This document shows positions 33,995 to 48,100 of a stretch of 64,000 nt of DNA, one piece after another. The position numbers and the translations under genes were made by a program. The notes beneath the pieces were generated by a model. That model was not told the DNA's origin. It ran no database searches and saw nothing but the letters and a program-made list of their open reading frames with translations. Positions within the stretch are counted from its first letter, which is position 1, and each line of letters starts with the position of its first letter. Source of the stretch: Larimichthys crocea (Eukaryota > Chordata > Actinopteri > Sciaenidae); the NCBI RefSeq assembly GCF_000972845.2, contig NC_040028.1, positions 18,226,871 through 18,290,870 on the forward strand, read 5' to 3'.

Positions 33995-36900
33995 AAAAAA
34001 CAAAAATGTATAATTTTTTTAAAACAAAACTTCAAGAATTCTTAAAACAATATCTTTATGAAAAAAGAACATTTTTAAACATTTTAAAACTTTTATTTCT
34101 TTAGAAAAAGTACCACCTTCTAACAAAAAAACATTTAAAAAGTCAATTCTAAATTAAAAGAAGTCAGAATTTAAAAAAAAGATCTTCTTCAAAAAAAAAC
34201 ATTTAAAAACATTCTCAGAACAAGTCACAATGTGACTTTTTTCTAGTCAGGAATTCTTAAAAAAATCTTTATAAAAAAGAACATTTTTATAATTTTATTT
34301 CTTTAGAAAAAAGCCACATTCTAACAAAAAAATTTAACAGTCAATTTAAAAATAAAAGAAGTCAGAATTTAAAACAAAAAACATTTCTTCAAAAAAAACA
34401 TAAAAAAAATTCTCAGAACAGTCAGAATGGACTTTTTTCTTAAAGTCAGAATTCTAAAAAAAAAAAATTTCAGAACAAACTTCAGAATTCTGAGAACAAA
34501 GTAGCATTCTAAAAAAAATGATTCTTAAAACAAGTCAAAAAAAAAATAGTAATTTTGAAAAAAAAAGTCAGATTCTTTAAAAAAAATTTAAAAGTCAAGT
34601 CTAAAAATAAAAGAAGTCAGAATTTAAAAACAATATTTCTTCAAAAAAAACATTTTAAAAAAAAATTCTTCATGAAACACAAAGTCAGAATGTGACTTTT
34701 TCTAGTCCAAGAATTCCAAAAAACAAAAAAGTAAGTAAAAAAAAAAATTCAGAAAAAATCAGAATTTGAGACCAAGTGGGAATTCTAAAAAAAATTTATT
34801 TCTTTAGAAAAAAAAGTCACATTCTAATTAAAATGTATTTTTTTCCAAAAAGTCAGCATTCTAAAAAAAACTTCTTTATTAAACAAGACCATTTTAAAAA
34901 TTTTATTTCTTTAGAAAAACGACCACGTTCTAAAAAAAATATTAAAAAGCAATTCTAAAACTAAAGACAGTCAGAATTTAAAAATGTTGAAAAATTTTTC
35001 AAAAAAACACATTATTTTTTTTTTAAAAAAAATCTTCAGAACAAGTCAGAATGTGTCTTTTGTCTAAATGTCAGCATTCTAAAAAAAAAACTTTCAGAAA
35101 AAAGTCAGAATTCTGAGGAAACAAAGTAGAATCTAAAAAAAAATGATTTTCGTTAAAAAAAAGTTCAAAATAAAAATTTTTTTTTTTTTTAAAACGTCAG
35201 AATTCTTAAAAAAATCTTTATAAAACGAAACATGTTTAACATGATTTCTTTAGAAAAAGGACCACATCTAACAAAAAAATGTATTTAAAACTCAATTTCT
35301 AACCATAAAAGACGTCAGAATTAAAAAAATGTTGAAAATATTTCTTAAAAAAAAAACATTAAAAAAACTTCTCAGAAACGTCAGAATGTACTTTTTTCTA
35401 AGTCAGAATTCTAAAAAAAAAAATTTCAGAAAAAAGTCAGCCGTCGCGAACAAAGTAAGAATTCTAAAAAAAATGATTTCTTTAAAAAAAGTCAAATTTT
35501 AAAAAAAAATGCATTTAAAAAAAAAAAAAGTCAGAAATTCTTTTAAAAAAATCTTTATAAAAAAGAACATTTTTTCAAAAAACATTTTTAAAAATTTATT
35601 TCTTTAGAAAAAAGACAACATTCTAACAAAAAAAATTTAAAAGTCATTCTAAAAATTAAAAGAAGTCAGAATTAAAAAACAAACTTCTTCAAAAACAACA
35701 TTAAAAAAAAAAATCTTCTGAACAAGTAGAATGGCCTTTTTTCTAGTCAGAATTCTAAAAAAAAAAAAAGTAAAAAAAAGAATTTCAGAAAAAGTCAGAA
35801 TTCTGAAAACAAAGTGGAATTCTACAAAAAAATTATTTCTTTAGAAAACCGTCAAACTTCTCTAAAAAAATTTTTTTTTAAAAAAAGTCAGAATTTCTTA
35901 AAAAAAATCTTATAAAAAAGAATTTTATTTTTTTTAGAATAATACCCTTCTTTCAAAAAATAAAAATATTTAAAGTACATTCTAAAATAAAGTAAGTCAG
36001 AATTAAAAAAATGAACACTAATTTTTTAAAAAAAAAAACATTAAACAAAAATTCTTCAGCAACAAGTCAGATGTGACTTTTTTCTAAAAGGTCAGAATTC
36101 TAAAAAAAAAAAATTCAGAACAAACGTCAGATTCTGAGAGAACAACGTAAGAATTCTAAAAAAATGAATTTCTTAAAAAAAAGTCAAAAATAAAAAAAAA
36201 TGTAATTTAAAAACAAAAAAGTCAGCATTCTTAAAAAATCTTATAAAAAAGAACATTTTTACAACATTTTTAAAAAATTATTCTTAGAAAAAGGACACAT
36301 TCTAACAACAAAATTTAAAAGTAATTCTAAAAATTAAAGAAGTCAGGAATTTTATAAAAAAATATATTTCTTCCAAAAAAAAACAAAAAAAAACACTCTT
36401 CAGAACAAGTCCCTAAATGTGACTTTTTTCTAGTCAGCATTCAAAAACAAAAAAAAAACGTACAAAAAAATAATTCAGAAAAAAGTCAGAATTCTGAGAA
36501 CAAAGTGGGAATTCTAAAAAAAATTATTTCTTTAGAAAAAAGCAAAATTCTAAAAAAATTTTTTTTTTTAAAAAGTCAGAATTCTTTTAAAAATCTTATA
36601 AAAAAAAGAACATTTTTCTAACAAAAACTATTTAAGGTCAATTCTAAAAATAAAAAGAGTCAGAATTTAAAAAAATGTTGAAAAATATTTCTTCAAAAAA
36701 ACACATTAACAAAAATTCTTCAGACCAAGTCAGAATGTGACTTTCCTCAGTCAGAATTCTAAAACAAAAAACAAAGGAAAAAAAAAATTCTGAAAAAAGT
36801 CCGAATTCTGAGAACAAAGTGGGAATCTAAAAAATATTCTGTAGACTTTTTTTGTTAGAATGTGGTCTTTTTTCTAAAGAAATAAAAAATTTAAAAATGT

Positions 36901-37215
36901 TCTTTTTTATAAAGATTTTTTAAGAATTCTGACTTTTTAAAAAAAACTTTTTTAGAATTTTGTCTTTTTTTTTAAAGAAATAATTTTTTTTAGAATTCCC
37001 ACTTTGTTCTCAGAATTCTGACTTTTTTCTGATTTTTTTTTTTTTTAGAATTCTGACTAGAAAAAAGTCACACTTTTTTATAAAGATTTTTTTCAAGAAT
37101 TCTGACTTTTTTCTGAAGAAACTTTTTCTTTAGAATTGAGTTTAAAATTTCTCACTTTTTTCTAAAGAAATAACTTTTTAATTTTTTTACATTATTCTCA
37201 GAATTCTTTCTTAAA

Positions 37216-38470
37216 GAATTTTTACTTCCTAAACCAATCTAATAGCAGCTATAGTGTGCAGCAATTTACTTTAATGTTCATCAGGAACATGTTAAAGTAG
37301 TTTGCTTCATAAATTGAGCCTTATTGCTCAAGTTTTTATTGTTGTTATTGTATTGTATTGTTATTATTTATTATAAAAGCCTTTTAAAGTTATTTTAAAA
37401 TGAGCAGCAGGACAACCACACGGGTCATTTTAGTATTCTTCAAAAATCTTTATTGAACAAAAGTATTTCAATTCTCATCACGTTGTCGGTGATACAGTAC
37501 CATAGTTTGATCTTAATGATTCATATATGCACCTCATCTTACTTTGAATATATACATACAGTGGAGACAAGAATTAAATAACAATGCTCAATAACATTCA
37601 GATATATCATATAAAAGCTGAGGACCCCATGATCAACAAACACTTCCATTGGTAAACAAACGCACATAGCAAAAGAACAAACACGGACGATGTTTGGACG
37701 AGATGGCGGGATTTTTGGTTTGACGTTAGAAATGAACCGTTCGTTAAGCCCCGCCCCCCGCAGCTACCGTTGCTATGGTAGTCCAACGGTCGCTACGTTC
37801 CATTCTTGTCAGTTGTAAATGAAAAAGGCGGCAGTTTTTACCGCCAATATTTCTAGCATTTATTGAAACACTGGCTCCATAATTTCGGACACTCGTTGTT
37901 AACTGGAAAATGTCAATCGTGCCATCTTAAACGAGACAGACTTTATTAGCAGAGGCTAAATTACATTAGCCAGCTGAATGACGTGTTCTTTGGCCTTGGA
38001 CGCTGTGCCTGGAGGTATGCTAGTTAACCAGCAGGCAGATAAACTGTTTAATCCCTTCCTTGTACTTTTATTCAAACTTCAGGTGTCCAAAAAAATAAAA
38101 AAAACACCTCACTCACATTAAACATCTTATACCTTTTACCTCATTGCTCAGCTATGATTGGATAGTTACTGTCAATAGCTGTTTCCTTGTGAGTCTATTG
38201 ATTACTGATTAAGAACAAATGTTTTCAGGGTTTAGTGTAAAACGTAGGGCCATCTTTTTTTTTCTTTTCTTTTTAAATTACTTTATAATTAGAGTCTCTG
38301 TAAATCTTGAGATTACAAAGAAGAAAAAATACAACTTAGTGACTGACTAAGACATATTCATCTTTAACAAACGCTACATCAGAAGAGGTTCTCTTTCGTA
38401 ACTGCATTCGTTTCCCAGAAGCCGGAGAAGATCAAGCCTTAACTGCAAAAGTGTTACCAATAAAAATGTT
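37216..38470. other. Intergenic region downstream of nck2
   Basis: No coding exon is seen. 37690-38040 is richer in G/C than its surroundings (aagccccgccccccgcagct, gttgctatggtagtccaacg) and may be part of an unrecognised element. A minus-strand AATAAA at 37454-37449 would allow a longer nck2 3' UTR. Confidence 0.5.
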
Positions 38471-39571
38471 TTTATTTTTCTTCAGTCAGTATCCTCATGT
38501 AGCTACAGACACATTACTGGAGAGAACAGAACAGAACGGGAACATGTTCAATGTGACACAATATAAAGCATAGAGCTATGAATGAATGCCAAGTGTGGTG
38601 AGTGCAGTGCAGACCTGGAGCCAGTCGAATGGGTACAGGGTGGCACATTTGGTTACATCGATAAACATTCAAACTCTACAGGAAATCAGAGGTCTCCCCT
38701 ATTGCATTAACGCTGCCCCCCTTATATTACAAGAAGTATCGTATCAACATCGTGACTAATGAACAAGTCTGGAGGGGTTTGAACAAAGTGACACGAGTTC
38801 AAATGACGGAGGGAGAGAAATCATGTAGAGGAATGATAAAAAATTAGGCGAGAAACAAAAAAGGCAAGAGTGATTCTGGTCACTTTGTGAAATCATTGTG
38901 TGAGCGAGCAATGATTCAAATTTAAATTAACTCTAAAAAAAGAAAAAAAAGAAAAAAGTCAACTCAGCATTTCTTTAAAACATAAAAACAAACTAAATAA
39001 AACGATGGCCAGCGATTTGACAGGACAACACCAGAGGTCCCTCAGAGGCTCCAGTCCTTTTTTTTTAACTGTTAAACGTCCTCCTGTGTGGATTAAGAGC
39101 AATGGTGTAACCTACAACGTGCGTGGTAGTAAATGGACATTATGTATGACATCAGGAGAGCTCAACCCCCAACAAGGCCTCGGGCGTTTGTTTGTTTTTG
39201 TTGATGGGGTCACTGCGAGTGTTAGCACATCCAAGAGACGAGAGACTCATTATGCACCGTGCTGTACGTGGAGGATGCGGCTGGGTGTTTCCTGACACAG
39301 TGCTCGCCGTCTTCGGGTTAAATTGCTTGGTCGTAGCGCTAGAAAGAGTTTCACCTGATCACCGCGAGATGGCGACAGGTTTGAAAACTTAAGACGAGGC
39401 GATTGACGATCTGGATGTAGTGCAGACGCCACAGCGAGAGGGTCCAGAGAGCTAAGGCTTGAGTTAAGACGGTTAGGGAGTGGCATTAGTATTTAGTGTG
39501 TATGAAGAGTGTGTGTAGGTGTAGGTGTGTGTGTGTGTGTCAGATCCAGTGTAGGTGTGAGGAGTTGTGAA
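38470..39571 (-). other. nck2: nck2 3' untranslated region (intact copy)
   Basis: About 1.1 kb after the stop with no coding potential. The nearest minus-strand AATAAA is at 38476-38471. The 3' end is inferred. Confidence 0.45.
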
Positions 39572-39766
39572 TCACAGCAGCGCTTTGACCAGGTACAGCT
39601 TCTCTCCATGTTCGCTGGTGAAGATGGGGGCTTTCTTGTAGTGCTCCACCAGTTCATCCATGGAGTTGAACCTGCGCTGGCCGATACAGTACACTCCGTC
39701 GGACTGCTGCACTTTAAAGTGCTTATTCTTGCCGGCCGCCTTCAGAGACACAGAGAAATCACTGGG
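39572..39766 (-). CDS. nck2: nck2 last coding exon, intact copy (SH2 C-terminal part)
   Basis: 195 nt after acceptor tttacag. It encodes [20 protein letters not shown] and ends [12 protein letters not shown], stopping at TGA 39574-39572. Confidence 0.96.
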   Translation of the reverse strand, partial: PSDFSVSLKAAGKNKHFKVQQSDGVYCIGQRRFNSMDELVEHYKKAPIFTSEHGEKLYLVKALL

Positions 39767-42056
39767 CTGTAAATAAAGAGAGGAGACAGTCGACGGTGTG
39801 GTTAGAAACATGACAGAGATGACTTTACTCCAGCAGGTGGCAGCGTATCCTCACATTCAAAGACCTGAGCACACATTTAGACATTTATCACACTGCTACA
39901 TGAGAAATGTTGGACTTTAAATACATTTTACAAGCAGCTCTCGAGATGAGAGGTCGGATTTTACTGTTATCTTTAACTTAAAAAAGTTATTAAAGCAAAA
40001 TATAGCATGAGCAAACATCTGACTAATCAAGTAATCAGTTAAAAGCTGATCTCTGAGGCCTCTCTGTCACTGGATGTGTAATATATCTATAAAAATGTTT
40101 TAAATCTGACCACCCGGCACACTCACTGATGACTCGCTGTCTCGTACGAGGAAGTCGCCCTCCTCTCCCCTCTCGTTGAGTATACACTCGGCCTGGTGTC
40201 TGGTGATGTTGCCGTAGTACCAGTCCCTCCCGGCGAACTTCCCCGAGCGCGCTGGTGCCACGAAGCGATTCTGCGGGGAGCTCGACGCAGGCAGGTCGGG
40301 CCGCTCGTCCAGCACCATCACATAGTTTTTAGGTACCAGGCCGACCATGCCGCGCGAGTTCTTACACCTCCACCACTCCGGGTCGTTCTCGGGCTTCTCC
40401 ACCACCTCCATCACCTCTCCCTTCTCAAAGTTCAGCTCCTCCTCGGTCACAGAGCTGAAGGGGTAGAGAGTTTGGACCAGGTGGAGAACTTCGACGCGGC
40501 CTCCTGCGCGCCCGTTGGCCAACAAAGTCCCTTGAGGGCCTCCGTGGTAGACCCGTGAGGAATCTCCCTCTCCTCTGTCGTCGGCCCCTCCGACCTCCTC
40601 CTGGACGTAATTGGAAGGAAACCAGCCGACACGGCCCGCCTGACTGCCCCGCCACCATCCGTCACTGCACTTCTCCATCACGATGACCCTGGAGCCCTTG
40701 ACCAGGGTCAGCTCGTCTTCTCTCTCTGCTGTGTAGGCAAACTTGACCACAGCGGGAATGTTGAGGTCATAGATTCTTTCAGCGGCTCCTCCTCCTCCCA
40801 TCCCGCCACCCCCGCTGCCGTTGGAGGGGTACTCTGTGTCTGAGCTTGGCGTCGGAGAAGCATCGCGGGCGCTCGTCTTCCTCTTGGTTTTCCCCAAACC
40901 TGCAGCACGAACAGAAACAAGAGAGAACGGTGACACAGAAACCAGGACAAGCGACAACTGAACAACACTGACATGTTATCAGCTCAGAAAGCTGAAACAG
41001 AGAAACACATCTCTGTTCTGATCACCAGCTCGATGCCAACTTTGTCTGTCTGCCATCACCAAAACAAAAGATGTTAAAACGCAGAGCTGAGGGATAATTC
41101 TCTGCTGGTCCGTCACTACAATCAAAGCCTTTCACGAGCAGTCATTTGATCCACTGTTATTGTAAAAAAATATTTCTTATAGCAGCTTCAGAGCTGTCAA
41201 GACTGAAAGCGGGCTTTAGAAAGCAGAGAGAGAGATCCGAGCTCCGCGGGGAGAGGAGTCAGTTTAGGTCAGCGGGAAACTAATTGAGCCTGCGAGTTGC
41301 ACTCAGAAGAGCGAAAACTACTTTAGAAAATAGAGGATACAGGATATCCTATGAGAAACCTCAGCGGTGGAGGACAGATCGATACTCCCGATAATAGAAT
41401 TAACACACGTTCCACTTGCACCGAGAGCCTCACGTCCTTTTACCCGTGCCCAATAAAACAAAGGCTCGTTATCTGCTCACTATTCTACACCTTCGACACC
41501 ACTGTACGCACGTCTACACTAATCAGACAGGCTGGAGATAGTTGGTGTAGACGGGGAATGAGAAGTGGAGCAGGCTTGGTAACGATCAGAGTCGGCTCCT
41601 GTCTTACCTGTCGTCTTTAAACGTTTGTTTGCACGCGTCAGAACTTTAAAAAGGTTCCCGAAGCGTCTCAGGCAAACAGAACCGAGCAGGTCTCCTCCTT
41701 CAAAATTCATCTTAAAATAATAATGACACACTCTGTGCTTGACAACATTTAAACCGCTCACCTGACAGCTCAGGCTGGTGTCAGCAATATGGCTCATGTG
41801 TGCTACTAATAACTGAAGTCAGTTTCTTGACAGCTAATCATCCAGTTTTTTTTTTCTTTTCCCTCTCCTCCACAGAGCTCGCTGAAATGCCACAGAAATG
41901 TCATTGGTGAATAGAACATTTGCATTGTTTGGAAAATTGCAGGGTTCACACAGAGTAGCATGAAACTTGTTGGCAGAGAGAAGAGGAGGAAGAAGAGGAA
42001 GAGGAGGAGAGCTGTGGAAAAAAAAAAAAAGGCGAGGGGTCCCTTGGCAGCTGTTT

Positions 42057-42143
<87 letters not shown>

Positions 42144-45100
42144 GACGAAGCACATCAAGAGGCCACAGCTGACAAAAACGCAAAGAAGGAGGATGAGACG
42201 GGAATAACAAGCAGATCATGTTTATGGATAGCGGCGTGTATCCGACATATCTGATCGGATCGCCATCTCCAGACTTAACAGACCTGTAACTCTCGAGTCT
42301 CTCAGGTAAAATAAAATGGACCGGCGCTGCCGTGAGGTACAGAGCAGAGACACACATGAACACAAGCTTCCTTGAGCTAAGCGAAAACACTTCAACACGC
42401 ACACACACCTTTCTTCTTCACTCATTTCCACTTCAAGGCACTGGCCTTCTGGGTAGAGAAGCGGCAGCAGGCGATATTCCCTCCTCCCACACATTCACTG
42501 TAAACCTTCACCTACCTCTTCATCTTGTGGAAGGAGACCAGATATTCAAGCCCAGAGGACTTCAACTCAGAGGAAAGTGAGTCGATGACTGCACGTTGCA
42601 GCACATTGCTTCACTCCGCAGCTCGCAGCGGAGGGCAGCGTGGAAGATGCTCTGATAAATGAGTCTGCACGTCGCCACGCCACCCGCCAGACACATCCGA
42701 GGGTGTGCGGCTAAATGGCCTCCAAATTAAGCATTAGCACGGTGTCAGCGGGCGCTGTGAGTTTAAAGACGACTTTAAGTGGATCACAGACGAGCTGTGC
42801 GGCCCTTTATATAACCCCGAGCAGTGTAAATGCCACGGGACCTTAATGCACTGCTGCGTGCAGAAACCAGTGAAACCTGCCGAATAGCTCGAGGAGACAA
42901 ATGGAAATAAATTGCGAAGCTTAAATTGGAATAAAAAATAAATACATGAAGTGGCAGCCGGCACAGCGTGTACGTTAAGGCAGATTATGTGCAGAAAATG
43001 TGGAATTTAAATGTTGAAATGAAATGAAATCATTTCTAAGATTAGGTTTGGGCATTTCGCCTGCGTTAAAACAAAAACGTCGTTCTCTCTCCTCGGCAGC
43101 ATGAGCTGTGACTGCGGCTCAGATTGGAGAGCGGGTCACTTGTCCGATTCACGGCTCAAGCCAAGTGTCTGAACCCCAAATTGGTCCTGATGGCGGTGAC
43201 GTCTGTGTGTGTGTGTGTGTGTGTGTGTGTTTTGAGCTTTGGACAGGAAGCGATGTATCGCTCCTGATGAGCAGTTGGCACCTTGCTCGGCCGCCTCTGC
43301 CATCAGTGAATGAATGTGACGAATACTGTAAAAGCACTTTATGATACGAGCTATATGGAGACAATAGAGACAGACAAGGACTACGTCAACATGCAATGTT
43401 TAATTTCCCTGTTTGTGACGACTGTACTGAGGGTGAATCTTTATAATCCTAACACATATTTGTCACTGTTAACGACTGTTCACACACACACACACACACA
43501 CACTCCTAGAGGCGGCCTTCTCAGCGTCAAAGAGGAAATCTGCAACAGCGTCCAGAAGAAAACACACAGCAGTAGTGCTGGGCGATATGACGATACATAT
43601 CGTGGGGACGATAGAAAAGTGTCTATTGTGCCATTTCTCTTCTATCGTAACATAATTTTATCAATTATTAGAGCAAATATATCATTAAATAGCCTGTGAT
43701 GATTGGCATACTAGTTTATATAAGTGAAAATAAAGAAGAATAAAAAAAAACAATTTTTTCGCAAAGAAACTTCGTCTTGTGGTTTTGCGACATGGCGCTG
43801 CTTTACGTGGTTCTTTGATTCTCACGCGGGTTTGCGACGTGCTTTGCGTTACTTTACTCATGAGTGATGAACGATGGACGCGCAACAGGCTGAAGTTTCA
43901 TGCCGGGAGTCGCAACAGACAGAGACAGCTACGCAGGCAGCCCAAGAAGAAGCACCTTTACCGAAAAGAGAGGGTATGACACGGAGCAGAAGACGACCGT
44001 ATGCAAACTATGCCCCCTTATATTACAAGAAGTATCGTATCAACATCGTGGACTAATGAACAAGTTGGAGGGGTTAAACAAAGTGACACGAGTTCAAATG
44101 ACGGAGGGAGAGAAACATGTAGAGGAATGATAAAAAATTAGGCGAGAAACAAAAAGGCAAGAGTGATCTGGTCACTTGTGAAATCATTGTGTGAGCGAGC
44201 AATGATTCAAATTTAAATTAACTCTAAAAAAAGAAAAAAAAGAAAAAAGTCAACCAGGAACAAGCATTTCTTTAAAACATAAAAACAACTAAATAAATCG
44301 ATGGCCAGCGATTTGACAGGACACCAGAGGTCCCTCAGAGGCTCCAGTCCTTTTTTTTTTTTAAACTGTTAAACGTCCTCCTGTGTGGATAAGAGCAATG
44401 GTGTAACCTACAACGTGCGTGGTAGTAAATGGACATTATGTATGACATCAGAAGGAGAGCCAACCCCAACAAGGCCTCAGGCGTTTGTTTGTTTTTGATG
44501 GGGTCCACTGCGAGTGTTAGCACATCCAAGAGACGAGAGACTCACTATGCACCGTGCTGTACGTGGAGGATGCGGCTGGGTTTTTCCTGACACAGTGCTC
44601 GCCGTCTTCGGGTTAAACTGCTCGGTCGCAGCGCTAGAAAGAGTTTCACCTGATCACCGCGAGGGGGCGACAGGTTTGAAAACTTAAGACGAGGCGATTG
44701 ACGATCTGGATGTAGTGCAGACGCCACGCGAGAGGGTCCAGAGAGCTAAGGCTGAGTTAAGACGGTTAGGGAGTGGCATTAGTATTTAGTGTGTATGAAG
44801 AGTGTGTGTAGGTGTGTGTGTGTGTGTCAGATCCAGTGTAGGTGTGAGGAGTTGGAATCACAGCAGCGCTTTGACCAGGTACAGCTTCTCTCCATGTTCG
44901 CTGGTGAAGATGGGGGCTTTCTTGTAGTGCTCCACCAGTTCGTCCATGGAGTTGAACCTGCGCTGGCCGATACAGTACACTCCGTCGGACTGCTGCACTT
45001 TAAAGTGCTTATTCTTGCCGGCCGCCTTCAGAGACACAGAGAAATCACTGGGCTGTAAATAAAGAGAGGAGACAGTTAGAAACATGACAGAGATGCTTTA

Positions 45101-48100
45101 CTCCAGCAGTGGCACGTAGCCTCACATTTAAAGACCTGAGCACACATTTAGACATTTATCACACTGCTACATGAGAGATTTTGGACTTTAAATACATTTC
45201 ACAAGCAGCTCTCGAGATGAGAGGTCGGATTTTACTGTTAAAAAAGTTATTAAAGCGAAATATAGCATGAGCAAACATCTGACTAATCAAGTAATCAGTT
45301 AAAAGCTGATCTTTAAGGCCCCTCTGTCACTGGATGTGTAATATGTCTTTAAAAATGTATTAAATCTGACTCCACCCCGCACACTCACTGATGACTCGCT
45401 GTCTCGTACGAGGAAGCGCCCTCCCTCTCCCCTCTCGTTGAGTATACACTCGGCCTGGTGTCTGGTGATGTTGTGTGCCGAGTACAAGTCCCTCCCGGCG
45501 AACTTCCCGAGCGTGCTGGTGCCACGAAGCGATTCTGCGGGGAGCTCGACGCGCAGGTCGGGCCGCTCGCCAGCACCATCACATAGTTTTTTAGGTACCA
45601 GGCCGACCATGCCGCGCGAGTTCTTACACTCCACACTCCGGTCGTTCTCGGGCTTCTCCACCACCTCCATCACCTCTCCCTTCTCAAAGTTCAGCTCCTC
45701 CTCGGTCACAGAGCTGAAGGGGTAGAGAGTTTGGACCAGGGGTGGAGAACTTCGACGCGGCCTCCTGCGCGCCCGTTGGCCAACAAAGTCCCTGAGGGCC
45801 TCCGTGGTAGACCCGGGAGGAATCTCCCTCTCTCTGTCTTCGGCCCTCCGACCTCCTCCTGGACGTAATTGGAATGGAAACCAGCCGACACGGCCCGCCT
45901 GACTGCCCCGCCACCACCGTCATGCACTCTCATCACGATGACCCTGGAGCCCTTGACCAGGGTCAGCTCGTCTTCTCTCCTCTGTGTAGGCAAACTTGAC
46001 CACAGCGGGAATGTTTGAGGTCATAGATTCTTTCAGCGGCTCCTCCTCCTCCCACCCGCCACCCCCGTGCCGTTGGAGGGGTACTCTGTGTCTGAGCTCG
46101 GCGTCGGAGAAGCATCGCGGGCGCTCGTCTTCCTCTTGGTTTTCCCCAAACCTGCAGCACGGACAGAACAAGAGAGAAGGTGACACAGAAACCAGGACAA
46201 GAGACGACTGAACAACACTGACATGTTACAGCTCAGAAAGCTGAAACAGAGAAACACATCTCTGTTCTGATCACCAGCTCGATGCAATTTGTCTGTCTGC
46301 CATCACCAAAACAAAAGATGTTAAAACGCAGAGCTGAGGGATAATTCCTGCTGGTCCGTCACTACAACAAAGCCTTCACGAGCAGTCATTTGATCCACTG
46401 TTATTGTAAAAAAATATTTTCTTATAGCAGCTTCAGAGCTGTCAAGACGGAAAGCGGGCTTTAGAAAGCAGAGAGAGAGATCCGAGCTCCGCGGGGAGAG
46501 GAGTCAGTTTAGGTCAGCGGGAAACAATTGAGCCTGCGAGTTGCACCAGAAGAGCGAAAACTACTTTAGAAAATAGAGGATACAGGATATCCTATGAGAA
46601 ACCTCAGCGGTGGAGGACAGATGATACTCCCGATAATAGAATTAACACACGTTCCACTTGCACCGAGAGCCTCACGTCCTTTTACCGTGCCCAATAAAAA
46701 AAAGGCTCATTATCTGCTCACTATTCTACACCTTCGACACCACTGTACGCACATCTACACTAATCAGACAGGCGGGAGATAGTTGGTGTAGACGGGGAAT
46801 GAGAAGTGGAGCAGGCTTGGTAAGATCAGAGTCGGCTCCTGTCTTACCTGTCGTCTTTAAACGTTGTTTGCACGCGTCAGAACTTTAAAAAGGTTCCCGA
46901 ACGTCTCAGGCAAACAGAACCGAGCAGGTCTCCTCCTTCAAAATTCATCTTAAAATAATAATGACACACTCTGTGCTTGACAACATTTAAACCGCTCACC
47001 TGACAGCTGAGGCTGGTGTCAGCAATAGGGGCTCATGTGTGCTACTAATAACTGAAGTCAGTTTCTTGACAGCTAATCATCCAGTTTTTTTTTCCCTCTC
47101 CTCCACAGAGCTCGCTGAAATGCCACAGAAATGTCATGGTGAATAGAACATTTGCATTGTTTGGAAAATTGCAGGGTTCACACAGAGTAGCATGAAACTT
47201 GTTGGCAGAGAGAAAGGGAGGAAGAAGAAGAGGAAGAGGAGGAGAGCGGTGGAAAAAAAAAAAAAGGCGAGGGGTCCCTTGGCAGCTGTTTCTCACACAC
47301 ACACACACACACACACACAACACACACACACACACACACACAACACACACACACACACACACACACAGTAGACGAAGCACATCAAGAGGCCACAGCTGAC
47401 AAAAACGCAAAGAAGGAGGATGAGACGGGAATAACAAGCAGATCATGTTTTATGGATAGCGGCGTGTATCCGACATATCTGATCGGATCGCCATCTCCAG
47501 ACTTAACAGACCTGTAACTCCGAGTCCTCAGGTAAAATAAAATGGGCCGGCGCGGCCGTGAGGTACAGAAGAGACACACATGAACACAAGCTTCCTTGAG
47601 CTAAGCGAAAACACTTCAACACGCACACACACACACACTTTCTTCTTCACTCATTTCCACTTCAGGCACTGGCCTTCTGGGTAGAGAAGCGGCAGCAGGC
47701 GATATTCCTCCTCCCAACATTCACTGTAACATCACCTACTCTTCATTTGTGGAAGGAGACCAGATATTCAAGCCCAGAGGACTAAACTCAGAGGAAAGTG
47801 AGTCGATGACTGCACGTTGCAGCACATTGCTTCACTCCACAGCTCGCAGCGGAGGGCAGCGTGGAAGATGCTCTGATAAATGAGTCTGCACGTCGACGCC
47901 ACCCGCCAGACACATCCGAGGGTGTGCGGCTAAATGGCCTCCAATGAAGCATTAGCACGGTGTCAGCGGGCGCTGTGAGTTTAAAGACGACTTTAAGTGG
48001 ATCAACAGACGCTGCGCGGCCCTTATATATAACCCGAGGCAATGTAAATGCCACGGGACCTTAATGCACCGCTGCGTGCAGAAACCAGCGAAACCTGCCG

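Larger units (their letters stand above)
33640..37215. repeat. A/T homopolymer-rich tandem array with internal inversions and gaps
   Basis: Degenerate units of about 25-35 bp with the core aagtcagaattctaaaaa, arranged in a longer period of roughly 335-355 bp (recurring gaacatttttaa at about 35563, 36252 and 36608). Orientation is T-rich at 33640-33964, A-rich at 33995-36840 and T-rich again at 36841-37215. It encodes nothing credible. The many single-base length differences in homopolymers suggest base-calling noise as well as real divergence. Confidence 0.85.
40900..43572 (-). other. nck2: nck2 intron sequence, copy 1
   Basis: No coding exon. It includes an 82-bp CA tract and a GT tract (43203-43231). 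Confidence 0.7.
38716..44012. repeat. Duplicated nck2 block, copy 1 (intact)
   Basis: 5.3 kb from the nck2 3' UTR through its last two exons and intron to part of a hAT element. It is nearly identical to 44013-48812. Copy 1 keeps the reading frames open. Confidence 0.9.

Noticed and set aside
34776..34958. Lys/Phe-rich ORF in the A/T array
   Set aside because: Its composition is that of the A/T repeat; reading frames are accidental.
33640..37215. CRISPR array or centromeric satellite
   Set aside because: There are no identical repeats with unique spacers and the units are very degenerate; centromere identity cannot be supported from sequence in a gene-bearing region.
41834..42408. Several Cys/Val- or His/Thr-repeat ORFs
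   Set aside because: These are translations of the CA/GT microsatellite on both strands and in several frames.
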